From Pseudomonas sp. S09G 359 (GTDB taxonomy: Bacteria; Pseudomonadota; Gammaproteobacteria; Pseudomonadales; Pseudomonadaceae), in the NCBI RefSeq assembly GCF_002843605.1, contig NZ_CP025263.1, positions 1,246,501 to 1,310,500 of the forward strand: 64,000 bases of DNA, written 5' to 3'. Under the pieces are notes generated by a model, which saw only the letters and a list, made by a program, of their open reading frames with translations, was not told the DNA's origin and did not search any database. A program made the translations under genes and the position numbers. Of the stretch, positions 6,949 to 15,296 are shown piece by piece. Within the stretch, counting starts at the first letter, position 1; each line of letters starts with the position of its first letter.

Positions 6949-9360
6949 TTAATCCGGCAGTTTAAACGCCATCACATAGTCACCCTGCTTGGTACCCAGG
7001 GAACCATGACCACCCGCCATGACCAGCACATATTGCTTGCCGTCCTTGCCGGTGTAGGTCATCGGTGTGGTTTGCGCGCCTGCAGGCAGGCGGCCTTCCC
7101 ACAACTGCTTGCCGTTTTTCACGTCGTAGGCACGCAGGTACTGGTCGAGGGTACCGCTGAGGAAGGACACGCCACCGGCGGTGGTGAAGGTGCCGCCCAG
7201 GCTAGGTACGCCCATGCTCAGAGGGATCGGAACCGGCGAGCTGTCACGCACGGTGCCGTTCTTGTGCATCCAGATGGTTTTGTGGGTGGTCAGGTCGACC
7301 GCGGCCACATAACCCCACGCCGGTGCCTGGCACGGCAGGCCCATTGGCGACAGCATGGCTTCGAGGATCACGCCGTACGGCGCGCCTTTGTTCGGCTGCA
7401 CGCCTTCGGTTTCGCTGACACGTGGGCCTTGCTTGGCGATGTCGGCAGCCGGGATCAGCTTGGATTTGAACGCCATGTAGCTCGGGTTCACGAAAGCGAT
7501 CTGGCGGACCGGGTCGACAGAAATACCACCCCAGTCGAACACGCCGAAGTTACCTGGGTAAACGATCGAACCTTGCAGCGATGGCGGGGTGAACGCGCCG
7601 TCGTAGCGCATGGATTTGAAATCGATGCGGCACAGCAGTTGGTCGAACGGAGTCACGCCCCACATGTCACGCTCTTTGAGCGGCGGCGGCATGAAGTTCA
7701 GGTCGGACTTCGGTTGAGTCGGCGCGGTGTGGTCACCGGCAACGGCGCCTTGCGGTACCGCCACTTCGTGGATCGGCACCACCGGTTGGCCGGTAGCGCG
7801 GTCGAGCACATAGATGCTGCCTTGCTTGGTCGACGCCATTACTGCCTGCTTAACGCCGGCTTCGGTCTTGATGTCGATCAGCGAAGGCTGGCCGCCCACG
7901 TCCATGTCCCACAGGTCATGGTGAGTGAACTGGAAGGTCCACTTTACGTGGCCGCTGTCGATGTCCAGGGCAGTCAGGCCGGCGCTGTATTTTTCCGAAT
8001 CTTCGGTACGGTCGCCGCCGTATTGGTCGGGCATCTGGTTGCCCATCGGCAGGTAGAGCATGCCGAGTTTTTCATCCACGGCGAACATGGACCACATGTT
8101 CGGCGAGTTGCGGGTGTAGGTCTTGCCTTCGGCCAACGGGGTGGTGTCGTCCGGGTTGCCGCTGTCCCAGTTCCACACCAGCTTGCCGGTGTGCACGTCG
8201 AACGCGCGGATCACGCCGCTAGGCTCGTCGGTGGAAACGTTGTCGGTGACGTGGCCGCCGATCACGACCAGGTTCTTGGTCACGGCAGGTGGCGAGGTGG
8301 AGTAGTAACCGCCTGGGGCGAAGCTGCCGATATTGGCACGCAGGTCGACCTGGCCTTTGTCACCGAAATCTTCGCACATCTTGCCGGTGTCGGCGTTGAG
8401 GGCGATCAGACGGGTGTCGGCGGTGGGTACGAAGATGCGTTTCGGGCAGGCAGTCGGCGCGGCAGCCGGGCTGGCGCTGCCGGTAGGGCTCTGCTCGGAA
8501 GCGTAGGCGGCGTCATCGTGATACGACACGCCACGGCAGGTCATGTGCGCCCAACCCTTGAAGTTCTGCGCGCCCTGGCTGCTGATCTTCGGATCGAAGC
8601 GCCAGATTTCCTTGCCGGTGTCCGGGTCCAGCGCAATCACCTGGCTGTGCGGCGTGCACACGTAGAGCATGCCGTTGACTTTCAGCGGGGTGTTTTCTGC
8701 GGTGGTCTCACCTGGATCGTTCGGGCCAGGGATGTCGCCGGTACGGTAGGTCCACGCCGGAACCAGCTTGTGGGCGTTTTCCGGGGTGATCTGCGCCAGT
8801 GGCGAATAGCGATCGCCATAGGCCGAACGGCCGTAGGAATTCCAGTCGCCATCGGCCTGGGCCGGCGCGGCACTGGCCATGCCTGGCACCGCGTCGCGGT
8901 CCAGTTGGCCTTTGATCTCACCCGGGTTGGTGAATTGGCTGGCAACGGCAGCGGCGCCGGCCAATACCACGGCGATGCTCAGCGCGCCGGTGCCCAGCGG
9001 GGCAGGTTGGCCACGCAGCAACGGACGGCGAAACCACGGGAGCAGCATGACGATGCCCAAGGCGAACAGCAGCGCCAGGCGCGGCACCAACTGCCACCAG
9101 TCCAGGCCGACTTCCCAAAGAGCCCACACAGTACTGGCGAACAGCACCAGTGCGTACAGGCCCAGCGCGGCGCGGCGGGTGGCCAGCAGCAGCAGGCCGG
9201 TCAAGGTGATGCCGATACCGGCCAGCAGGTAGTACAGCGACCCGCCGAGCAGGCTCAGCTTGATGCCGCCGGCCAGCAAGGCCAGGCCCATGATCAGCAG
9301 CAAGACGCCTAGCAGCCTGGGCAGCAGGCGGCTTGGGCTCGAAGCACCATCAGTGCTCAT
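6949..9360 (-). CDS. gcd: Membrane-bound PQQ-dependent glucose dehydrogenase
   Basis: This 803-residue enzyme oxidises glucose to gluconolactone at the periplasmic face and passes electrons to ubiquinone. The N-terminal 130 residues form about five membrane helices. The rest is a periplasmic eight-bladed PQQ propeller beginning near DGDWNSYGRSAYGDRYSPL, a classic quinoprotein motif, with WxxDxG-type repeats such as LDPDTGKEIWRFDP, ALNADTGKMCEDFGDKG and LDRATGQPV. Length and architecture match E. coli Gcd. PQQ biosynthesis genes are not in the window. In pseudomonads this activity acidifies the medium and underlies phosphate solubilisation. It is monocistronic, with a terminator directly downstream. 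Confidence 0.97.
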   Translation of the reverse strand: MSTDGASSPSRLLPRLLGVLLLIMGLALLAGGIKLSLLGGSLYYLLAGIGITLTGLLLLATRRAALGLYALVLFASTVWALWEVGLDWWQLVPRLALLFALGIVMLLPWFRRPLLRGQPAPLGTGALSIAVVLAGAAAVASQFTNPGEIKGQLDRDAVPGMASAAPAQADGDWNSYGRSAYGDRYSPLAQITPENAHKLVPAWTYRTGDIPGPNDPGETTAENTPLKVNGMLYVCTPHSQVIALDPDTGKEIWRFDPKISSQGAQNFKGWAHMTCRGVSYHDDAAYASEQSPTGSASPAAAPTACPKRIFVPTADTRLIALNADTGKMCEDFGDKGQVDLRANIGSFAPGGYYSTSPPAVTKNLVVIGGHVTDNVSTDEPSGVIRAFDVHTGKLVWNWDSGNPDDTTPLAEGKTYTRNSPNMWSMFAVDEKLGMLYLPMGNQMPDQYGGDRTEDSEKYSAGLTALDIDSGHVKWTFQFTHHDLWDMDVGGQPSLIDIKTEAGVKQAVMASTKQGSIYVLDRATGQPVVPIHEVAVPQGAVAGDHTAPTQPKSDLNFMPPPLKERDMWGVTPFDQLLCRIDFKSMRYDGAFTPPSLQGSIVYPGNFGVFDWGGISVDPVRQIAFVNPSYMAFKSKLIPAADIAKQGPRVSETEGVQPNKGAPYGVILEAMLSPMGLPCQAPAWGYVAAVDLTTHKTIWMHKNGTVRDSSPVPIPLSMGVPSLGGTFTTAGGVSFLSGTLDQYLRAYDVKNGKQLWEGRLPAGAQTTPMTYTGKDGKQYVLVMAGGHGSLGTKQGDYVMAFKLPD

Positions 9361-9660
9361 AGTGTGTTTCTCCGTGACGTAGGAATTTTGTAACCCCGTG
9401 CTTCACTGTAGATGACGATTCGGCGCGGGCTTGGTTCAGCGTTAATTCGGTTTTTACACGGCCGGGCGTAAGACAGCGCTGTCTTTGCAGGTGGGAGTCA
9501 TCAGCAAGATGGGGTCGACCGGGGAGTGAAGCGTTTCAGGTTGTTGCGAAGGATAAAGCGAGTGGCGGCTGAGAGAAAGCCTAAAACGCAAGATGCATCA
9601 TTTCAGATTTGGTAACAGTGACGAAGTGTCGCTGCCAAAAAGCGGTCGCAGCCCAGTTTT

Positions 9661-9752
9661 TGTAGGGCGTGAGCTTCCTGTAGGAAGTGAGCGTGTTGTG
9701 GTAAGTGAGCTTGCTGTAGGAAGTGGGCTGGTTGTGGAAAGTGGAGCTTGTT
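9661..9752. repeat. Degenerate ~18-bp half-REP tandem array (left flank)
   Basis: About five imperfect 18-bp units of the type TGT(A/G)G(G/T)AAGTGAGCTTGC lead directly into the REP at 9753. Each resembles the outer half of the REP (GTGGCGAGCGGGCTT), so the array looks like an expansion of the REP edge. No gene is seen in 9361-9660 apart from the presumed gcd promoter region. Confidence 0.7.
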
Positions 9753-9882
9753 GTGGCGAGCGGGCTTGCCCGCGTTGGGGCGCGAAGCGGCCCCACTCAA
9801 ATCACCGCGGTGTTTCAGGTACACCGCGGTGGCAGGTTTTGGGGCGGCTTCGCCGCCCAACGCGGGCAAGCCCGCTCGCCAC
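9753..9882. repeat. REP doublet (REPIN), GTGGCGAGCGGGC class
   Basis: Two inverted REP copies (GTGGCGAGCGGGCTTGCCCG on the left, its complement ending GCTCGCCAC on the right) enclose a spacer containing an ACCGCGGTG inverted repeat. It lies between gcd and the TonB receptor. Confidence 0.9.
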
Positions 9883-9889
9883 AATAAGC

Positions 9890-9961
9890 CCTTCTCCAAG
9901 CTCTTCTCCAAGTCCTTCTCCAAGCCCCTCTCCAAACCCCTCTCCAAGCCCTTCTCCACGG
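9890..9961. repeat. Six 12-bp tandem repeats
   Basis: Six head-to-tail 12-mers of consensus CC(T/C)TCTCCAAGC run from just after the REP doublet to 18 bases before the TonB receptor stop. Units differ at one to three positions. Twelve-base periodicity outside a coding frame suggests slippage expansion at the REP border. Confidence 0.85.
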
Positions 9962-9979
9962 GGGGAATTGCGGTATTTT

Positions 9980-11998
9980 TTAGAAGGTGGTGCGCAGGCC
10001 TACTTGCACGCTTCTGCCCGGTGCCGGCGCGATGTCGCGCAGGATCGAGCTGGCATAACGCACGGTCTGGTTAGTCAGGTTTTCGCCGTTCACGAACGCC
10101 AGCCACTGGCTGCCGCCCATGTTGAAGTGGTACCCCGCGCTTGCCCCCAACGTGGTGTAGCCATCGGTGCCGCTCTCGTTATCCGGTACACGGCCCTGGC
10201 CGGCGGCGTGTTCGACGTCGATGCGCGCCTGCCAGCGGTCGAGTTCCCACAGCAAGCCGCTGTTCAGGCGCAGCGGCGCAATGCGCGGCAAGGCTTCGCC
10301 GGTGTCCAGGTTGGTGGCGCGGGTGTAGTCGCCCGACAGTTCCAGCGCAAACTTGCCGTAGGCGCTTTCGCCAAGTTTGATGTGATCCTGGGCCTCAAAG
10401 CCGGCGAAACGTGCACGCACGCCCGAATATTCGTACTCGGGAATGCCCGCGGCGTCTTCTTCGCCTTCGTCGTTCAACGTACGACCGGTGCCCAACAAGC
10501 CGATGTAGTTGGAGAAGTGGCTGTAGAACACGCCGAAGCTGCCCTTGTGGGTGTCATTGTCAAAGCGCAGGGCCAGGTCGCTGGACACGGCTTTTTCTTT
10601 CTTCAGGTTGGCATCGCCCAGCTCGTAGGTACCGGTGGCCACGTGGGCACCGTTGGCGTACAGCTCGTAGAACGTGGGTGCGCGTTCGGTGTAGCCGAGC
10701 GTCGCGGCCACCGACCAGATTGGCGTAAGGGTGTACACCGCGCCCGACGACAGGCTGCCGGCGGTGAAGTCATTGCTCTTGTCGGCACCGGCAAAGCGTT
10801 CGTTGCCCTTGGCGTCGGGGTCCACGCTGGTGTGTTCCAGGCGCCCACCGAGGCTGAGCTTGAGGCGCTCGGTGGCCTGCATTTCTTCGAGGATAAACAG
10901 CGCGCCGGCGTTGGTGTCGGTTTGCGGCACGAAGGCTTCTTCGCCCAGCGCCGAGAACTCGTTGCGCGTCACTTGTGCGCCGACTACGCCATCGAACGGG
11001 CCGATGGGCTGGTGGCGCGCCTCAACACGGGCCTCGTAGCCTTTGTTCTTGAAAATGGTGCCGGTTTCGCCGCCTTCGATTTCGCGGTGCTCGTAGTCGG
11101 TGTAGCCCGCGTCGAGTTTCACCGAGGTAAACGGGCCTTGCAGGTTGCGGATTTCGGACGCGAACGCGTAGTGATCCTGCTTCATGCGGATGCGCACATC
11201 CTGCTCGGCAGGCGAACCGTAGTTGGCGTCGTAGCTGCTGTAGGACAGGCCGGCATAACCGTCATCCCAGGTGTAGGAACCGCCCACTGCGCCACCGTCC
11301 TGGCGCCCGTCGCTGTTGCCCAGGCGGCCATTTTTGCCGGGTGCGTCATCGGTTTCCGGCGCGTGGCGGCTGCGGGCCTGGCCGGGGATTTTCAGGTCAT
11401 TGAACTCCCGGGCGTTGGCATCCAGGTGCAGGGCGAAAGTGCCATTGCCGGCTTCCAGTTTGCCCGCGCTGCTGCGGGTGGTGTCGGCACCGCCGTAGCG
11501 CAACTCACCGGCACCGTGGATGCCTTCGATGGCTTCGGTGGGGATGCGGTTGTCGAAGGTGTTGACCACGCCACCGATGGCACTGCCGCCGTACAGCAGG
11601 GCGGCCGGGCCGCGTACGATTTCAATGCGCTCGACGTTGACCGGGTCCAACGGCACCGCGTGGTCGTAGGACAGCGACGACGCGTCCAGGGCGCCTACGC
11701 CATTGCGCAGGATGCGAATGCGGTCGCCGTCCTGGCCACGGATGATCGGCCGGCTGGCGCCCGGGCCAAAGTACGACGACGACACACCTGGCTGCTTGTT
11801 CAGGGTTTCGCCGAGGCTGCCTTTTTGTTGCAGGGTCAGCTCATCGCCTTCCAACACGGTGGTCGGCGAGGCGAGTTGCTCGCTGCCCAGCGGGTTACCG
11901 GTGATGACTTGGGGCTGCAGTTCCAGGGCGTGGGCCTGGGAGCTGATCAACACGGCGGCGGCAAGCGGGGTCAGGCGCCACAGAGGGGAAAGGGACAT
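9980..11998 (-). CDS. znuD: TonB-dependent outer-membrane receptor, ZnuD-like zinc receptor
   Basis: This 672-residue protein has a signal peptide ending AHA. An N-terminal plug follows (VITGNPLGSEQLASPTTVL; PIIRGQDGDRIRILRNG; ERIEIVRGPAALLYGG), then a 22-strand-type barrel closing on VQVGLRTTF with terminal Phe. A His/Asp-rich loop (RSRHAPETDD) and the plug motif LSYDHAVPLDP resemble ZnuD zinc receptors. A near-perfect Zur operator upstream strongly supports zinc uptake. ATG 11998 was chosen because AAGGAA lies eight bases before it; a TTG at 12022 is also in frame. The substrate is inferred from the operator and motifs; a haem receptor is the main alternative, since ZnuD relatives can bind haem. 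Confidence 0.82.
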   Translation of the reverse strand: MSLSPLWRLTPLAAAVLISSQAHALELQPQVITGNPLGSEQLASPTTVLEGDELTLQQKGSLGETLNKQPGVSSSYFGPGASRPIIRGQDGDRIRILRNGVGALDASSLSYDHAVPLDPVNVERIEIVRGPAALLYGGSAIGGVVNTFDNRIPTEAIEGIHGAGELRYGGADTTRSSAGKLEAGNGTFALHLDANAREFNDLKIPGQARSRHAPETDDAPGKNGRLGNSDGRQDGGAVGGSYTWDDGYAGLSYSSYDANYGSPAEQDVRIRMKQDHYAFASEIRNLQGPFTSVKLDAGYTDYEHREIEGGETGTIFKNKGYEARVEARHQPIGPFDGVVGAQVTRNEFSALGEEAFVPQTDTNAGALFILEEMQATERLKLSLGGRLEHTSVDPDAKGNERFAGADKSNDFTAGSLSSGAVYTLTPIWSVAATLGYTERAPTFYELYANGAHVATGTYELGDANLKKEKAVSSDLALRFDNDTHKGSFGVFYSHFSNYIGLLGTGRTLNDEGEEDAAGIPEYEYSGVRARFAGFEAQDHIKLGESAYGKFALELSGDYTRATNLDTGEALPRIAPLRLNSGLLWELDRWQARIDVEHAAGQGRVPDNESGTDGYTTLGASAGYHFNMGGSQWLAFVNGENLTNQTVRYASSILRDIAPAPGRSVQVGLRTTF

Positions 11999-12045
11999 CG
12001 GACATTCCTTGGCAAACGACAAAAGAGAGAAGGCTGAAAACGTTA

Positions 12046-12062
12046 TAGTTATAATATAACAT
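12046..12062 (-). promoter_or_regulatory. Zur box upstream of znuD-like gene
   Basis: The core GTTATAATATAAC (12048-12060) is a perfect 6-1-6 palindrome, and the flank makes AACAT on one side. It fits the gammaproteobacterial Zur consensus ATGTTATANTATAACAT. It lies about 50 bases upstream of the receptor ATG, where repression in zinc-replete cells is expected. Confidence 0.82.
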
Positions 12063-12183
12063 CTCTTTTTTCGCCGGGAAGGGGAACTTTCTTACAGGGG
12101 CTATATTGAATGCGGCGCTTCCACCGTCAGGCCCCGTCGGCTAAGGTGCGCGGCTGTATTCCTCTGATTGCAAAAGGCCCGGC

Positions 12184-12417
12184 ATGACCGCGACAAGTAA
12201 CGACCCACTCCACGGCGTGACCCTGCAGCACGTGCTCACCACCCTGGTGGAACATTACGAATGGGCCGGCCTGGCTGAGCGTATTGATTTGCGCTGCTTC
12301 AAGAGCGACCCGAGCATCAAGTCGAGCCTTACGTTCCTGCGTAAAACGCCGTGGGCGCGGGAGAAAGTCGAAGGGCTGTACGTGAAACTGATGCGCACTA
12401 AACGCCCGCTGGATTGA
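12184..12417 (+). CDS. VF530 family (DUF2132) small DNA-binding protein
   Basis: This is a 77-residue protein. The block [24 protein letters not shown] and the end of the domain ([20 protein letters not shown]) match the VF530 family, small proteins structurally described as DNA-binding. No pathway is known. An AAAGG ribosome site precedes the ATG. Its stop is four bases from the start of the next membrane-protein gene, so the two are probably co-translated. Confidence 0.85.
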   Translation: MTATSNDPLHGVTLQHVLTTLVEHYEWAGLAERIDLRCFKSDPSIKSSLTFLRKTPWAREKVEGLYVKLMRTKRPLD

Positions 12418-12421
12418 GCTG

Positions 12422-13045
12422 ATGAAGCGGTTTGTAGCGGCAGCGGCGCTGGCCGGTTGGGTGGGGTTGGCGATTCAGCAATACCTGATTTTCCATTCGC
12501 GCTGGGAAACCGGTGCCAGCCTGCTGGGCGGGCTGATCAACTTTTTCAGTTTCTTCACCGTGTTGACCAACACCCTGGCGGCCGTGGTGTTGAGCTATGC
12601 GTGGGTGAAGCGCGATTCGGCAGCGAAGCGGTTTTTTCTCACGCCGGGTGTCAGCAGTGGTATCGCGGTGAGCATCGTGGTGGTGGGCCTTGCCTACAAC
12701 TTGTTGCTGCGGCATTTATGGCAGCCCGAGGGTTTCCAGTTTATTGCCGACGAACTGCTGCACGACGTGATGCCGCTGCTGTTCGTGGTGTATTGGTGGC
12801 GTTGCGTGCCTAAGGGCGATTTACGGCTTAAACACATTGGCGTGTGGGTAATTTACCCGCTTGTGTACTTCGCCTATGCGCTGCTGCGCGGGGATTTGCT
12901 TGGGCAGTACCAGTACCCGTTCATCGACGTTGGTACCTTGGGTTATCCACAGGTGTTTATGAATGCCGGGGGGATTCTGGTGGGGTTTGTGCTGGTGGCG
13001 TTGGCGGTGGTGGGGCTGGATAAACTATTTTCAACGCAACGTTGA
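12422..13045 (+). CDS. Pr6Pr family integral membrane protein
   Basis: This 207-residue protein has about six membrane helices. Family-type motifs are FFSFFTVLTNTLAAV in helix 2, LLHDVMPLLFVVYW, WVIYPLVYFAYALLRG and a C-terminal glycine-rich helix. This pattern matches Pr6Pr/FAR-17a-AIG1-like proteins, some of which hydrolyse fatty-acid esters in eukaryotes; no bacterial function is established. It follows the VF530 gene by four bases. A REP doublet and a long tandem array lie directly after its stop. Confidence 0.8.
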   Translation: MKRFVAAAALAGWVGLAIQQYLIFHSRWETGASLLGGLINFFSFFTVLTNTLAAVVLSYAWVKRDSAAKRFFLTPGVSSGIAVSIVVVGLAYNLLLRHLWQPEGFQFIADELLHDVMPLLFVVYWWRCVPKGDLRLKHIGVWVIYPLVYFAYALLRGDLLGQYQYPFIDVGTLGYPQVFMNAGGILVGFVLVALAVVGLDKLFSTQR

Positions 13046-13079
13046 CGGGTTTTGGTGGTGGTGGTGTGGTGGTGTGGTT

Positions 13080-13209
13080 GTGGCGAGCGGGCTTGCCCGC
13101 GTTGGGGCGCGAAGCGGCCCCAGTCAAATCACCGCGGTGTTTCAGGTACACCGGGGTGTCCGGTTTTGGGGCGGCTGCGCCGCCCAACGCGGGCAAGCCC
13201 GCTCGCCAC
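13080..13209. repeat. REP doublet (REPIN)
   Basis: Two inverted GTGGCGAGCGGGCTTGCCCG copies, closely similar in arms and spacer to the doublet at 9753. It directly abuts the tandem array on its right. Confidence 0.9.
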
Positions 13210-13448
13210 ACAAGCCTGCTTGCCACTCAAGCCTGCTTGCCCACAAGCCCGCTCGCCACACAAGCCTGCTTGCCCACAAGCCTGCTTGCCACACAAGCCT
13301 GCTTGCCCACAAGCCTGCTTGCCCACAAGCCTGCTTGCCACACAAGCCTGCTTGCCCACAAGCCTGCTTGCCACACAAGCCTGCTTGCCCACAAGCCTGC
13401 TTGCCACACAAGCCTGCTTGCCCACAAGCCCGCTTGCCCCACAAGCTT
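13210..13448. repeat. Half-REP tandem array, ~15 units of 16-17 bp
   Basis: About fifteen units alternate between AAGCCTGCTTGCCCAC and AAGCCTGCTTGCCACAC. Each is a near copy of the right edge of the adjacent REP (AAGCCCGCTCGCCAC). There are no unique spacers, so this is not CRISPR. It ends within ten bases of the stop of the siderophore-interacting protein gene. Long open frames through it on both strands are artefacts of the periodicity. Confidence 0.92.
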
Positions 13449-13456
13449 GCTCGCGC

Positions 13457-14221
13457 CTAGCTTTCTTCGCTGCCTTCGGCGCGCCAGTAGCCCACGGCCT
13501 TGAGGGTATCTTCATTGATCTGGTGTGTGTCCAGCAGCACTCGCCGCACCTGGCGTGACAGCTTGGCTTCGGTCGCCACAAAGCTGTACAGCGAACCGCC
13601 CGGCAGGGTCAGGTTGCGCACTGTTTCCAGCAGGTCATCCTGGCCGCGCACGACCCAGATCACTTCGACATCGGCGGCACTTTCCAGCGTCTGTTGTTCC
13701 GCCGCATTCGCAATTTCAATTACCGCCAATACCTTGCGCCCGGCCGGCAATTCTTCCAGGCGGCGGCCAATGGCGGGCAGCGCGGTTTCATCGCCGATCA
13801 GCAGGTAGCTGTCGAAGATATCCGGCACGATCAACGAGCCCCGTGGCCCGCCGATATACAGGCGCTGGCCGACTTGAACCTGATCGGCCCAGGTGGACGC
13901 AGGGCCGTCGCCGTGCAGCACGAAGTCGATGTCCAGTTCGCCAACCGCCAGGTCGAAGCGACGTGGGGTGTAGTCGCGCATGGCGAGCTTCTCGGCGTCC
14001 TTGATATTGAACGTCGGGCTCTCCAGCGCGGCCACTTCGGCAGCGTTCTGCGGGAACAGCAACTTGATGTGATCGTCGCTGCCCAGGCTGACAAACCCTG
14101 CCAGCTCAGGGCCGCCCACGGTGATGCGGCGCATGCGCGGGGTGATGTCGACCACGCGCAACACTTCCAGGCGGCGGCGTTTGATTTCGTGGGTAACGCG
14201 GTGGATGGCTTGAGTATTCAT
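13457..14221 (-). CDS. Siderophore-interacting FAD protein, NfeF/YqjH-like ferric-chelate reductase
   Basis: This 254-residue cytoplasmic flavoenzyme has an N-terminal FAD-binding domain with RDYTPRRFD (the R-x-Y-T/S flavin motif, residues about 80-88), then HGDGPASTWA and GGPRGS. The C-terminal NAD(P)H-binding half contains LLIGDETALPAIGR, ending in GYWRAEGS. By family it releases iron from ferric siderophores by reduction. It has the same length as E. coli YqjH (NfeF), as I recall it, and like it is paired with a PadR regulator. Here the two genes overlap by four bases (ATGA) in one operon, regulator first. Expression should follow the palindrome upstream of the PadR gene. Confidence 0.88.
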   Translation of the reverse strand: MNTQAIHRVTHEIKRRRLEVLRVVDITPRMRRITVGGPELAGFVSLGSDDHIKLLFPQNAAEVAALESPTFNIKDAEKLAMRDYTPRRFDLAVGELDIDFVLHGDGPASTWADQVQVGQRLYIGGPRGSLIVPDIFDSYLLIGDETALPAIGRRLEELPAGRKVLAVIEIANAAEQQTLESAADVEVIWVVRGQDDLLETVRNLTLPGGSLYSFVATEAKLSRQVRRVLLDTHQINEDTLKAVGYWRAEGSEES

Positions 14222-14766
14222 TGAGTTTTCCCGTCGGCAATGGCTTGGGCGGTGCCGTTCAGCAGCGCGGCGACACGTGTGATTTCTTCCGGGCTCCAGC
14301 GCCCGTGATGCGAATGCAAGGCGTGGCGCAGGTTGTGCACCGCCTCGTGGATTTCCGCAGGACGATCATGGCCGCGTAACGAACGCTTGCTCACATCCAT
14401 GCGCAGGCGAATGCCTTCGAGGGCCACTGCCTGTTCGCTTAAGAAGAGACGACCGGCGTCGGTGATTGTGTAGCGTTTTTTGCCGCCTTCGGCGTCGCCG
14501 CTGATCAAGTCGCTCTCTTCGAGGAAGGTCAGGGTCGGGTAGATCACCCCAGGGCTGGGGCTGTAGGCACCGTCGAACAGGGCTTCGATCTGGCGGATCA
14601 GGTCGTAGCCGTGGCAGGGCTGCTCGGCGATCAGCGCCGGCAGCAGCAGTTTCAGGTCACCCGGGGCGAAGACCCGCGGGCCTCGGCCACCGCGCTCGCG
14701 GCCAGGGCGTTTTTCGAAGCCGTCGCGGTCATCACCGGGGTTACGGTGGGAATGATGGTCTCTCAT
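14218..14766 (-). CDS. PadR family regulator, NfeR/YqjI-like
   Basis: This 182-residue protein begins with a 30-residue basic, His/Gly-rich tail (MRDHHSHRNPGDDRDG). A PadR winged helix follows (LLPALIAEQPCHGYDLIRQI; PGVIYPTLTFLEESDLI; GGKKRYTITDAGR), then a C-terminal dimerisation helix. E. coli NfeR also has a metal-binding N-terminal tail before its PadR domain and represses the adjacent ferric reductase in response to iron and nickel. The same role is inferred here. ATG 14766 sits 34 bases from a perfect palindrome that is the likely autoregulatory operator. Confidence 0.87.
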   Translation of the reverse strand: MRDHHSHRNPGDDRDGFEKRPGRERGGRGPRVFAPGDLKLLLPALIAEQPCHGYDLIRQIEALFDGAYSPSPGVIYPTLTFLEESDLISGDAEGGKKRYTITDAGRLFLSEQAVALEGIRLRMDVSKRSLRGHDRPAEIHEAVHNLRHALHSHHGRWSPEEITRVAALLNGTAQAIADGKTQ

Positions 14767-14799
14767 TTCTCTGTGCTCTCGTTTGGTTTAGATACAACT

Positions 14800-14813
14800 T
14801 AAGATATATCTTA
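14800..14813. promoter_or_regulatory. Candidate PadR/NfeR operator palindrome
   Basis: TAAGATATATCTTA is a perfect 14-bp palindrome, 34 bases upstream of the PadR start, preceded by ATACAACT. Position and AT-rich symmetry fit an autoregulatory operator of the YqjI type. It is inferred, not shown. Confidence 0.6.
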
Positions 14814-14819
14814 GGAGTG

Positions 14820-15296
14820 ATGCAATCTCACCAGACGAACGGTCATCCGTTGGGTTTCGTGACGCGGGCCACAAAACGGCGCAAACCTCCTCGACACATT
14901 CTTCAACTTGTTAGTTGATAGGGTTCAGTAATTACGGTTGTTTTTTAGAGTATGTAATCTTATTCTTACGGACCTCTCCGGCAATAAACAATTCTCATTA
15001 ATTGCCATGTAGTACTTTTCTTACAGTTAATTTTAAAGTTTTGGCAAAGTGCCATAATTTTCCTATGTGTCGTGGTGTAACAGAGCTACGCAACTAAGCG
15101 AATTGGCCGGCTTTCTTATTAGGAATCGCCACGGATAATTGCCCGGCGTCGAACGAAACCGCACATTGCAATGCAAGTAGTTGGAAAAGCTTCAACACTT
15201 CAATGTTCTCGGAACCCGTTTAGACGCTTAACAAGTCCTGCGCATACCTGCGTTCAGGAGTCCGTTGTGATTTTAATAATATGTGAGCGTCTGCTA
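14820..15296. promoter_or_regulatory. AT-rich leader of fimbrial operon, no gene seen
   Basis: About 480 bases without a convincing gene. The part from about 14900 to 15080 is strikingly AT-rich compared with the rest of the window (runs such as TTTTTTAG and TTAATTTTAAAG). It carries a small palindrome TGGCA-AAG-TGCCA (15042-15054). It probably holds the fimbrial promoter and may be a target for MvaT-type silencers. No Pap-type PapB or PapI regulator gene is present. Confidence 0.5.

Noticed and set aside
7006..9312. 768-codon open frame opposite gcd
   Set aside because: It is antisense to a full-length, well-conserved gcd. The translation is rich in His/Arg/Gln/Val with no domain, as expected for a GC-rich shadow frame.
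9593..12037. 814-codon plus-strand open frame
   Set aside because: It runs through the REP block and antisense to the TonB receptor, and has Ser-Pro repeats from the 12-mers. No ribosome site or domain supports it.
13210..13448. Possible CRISPR array
   Set aside because: Repeats are 16-17 bp, contiguous, and have no unique spacers; no cas genes. It is a tandem half-REP array.
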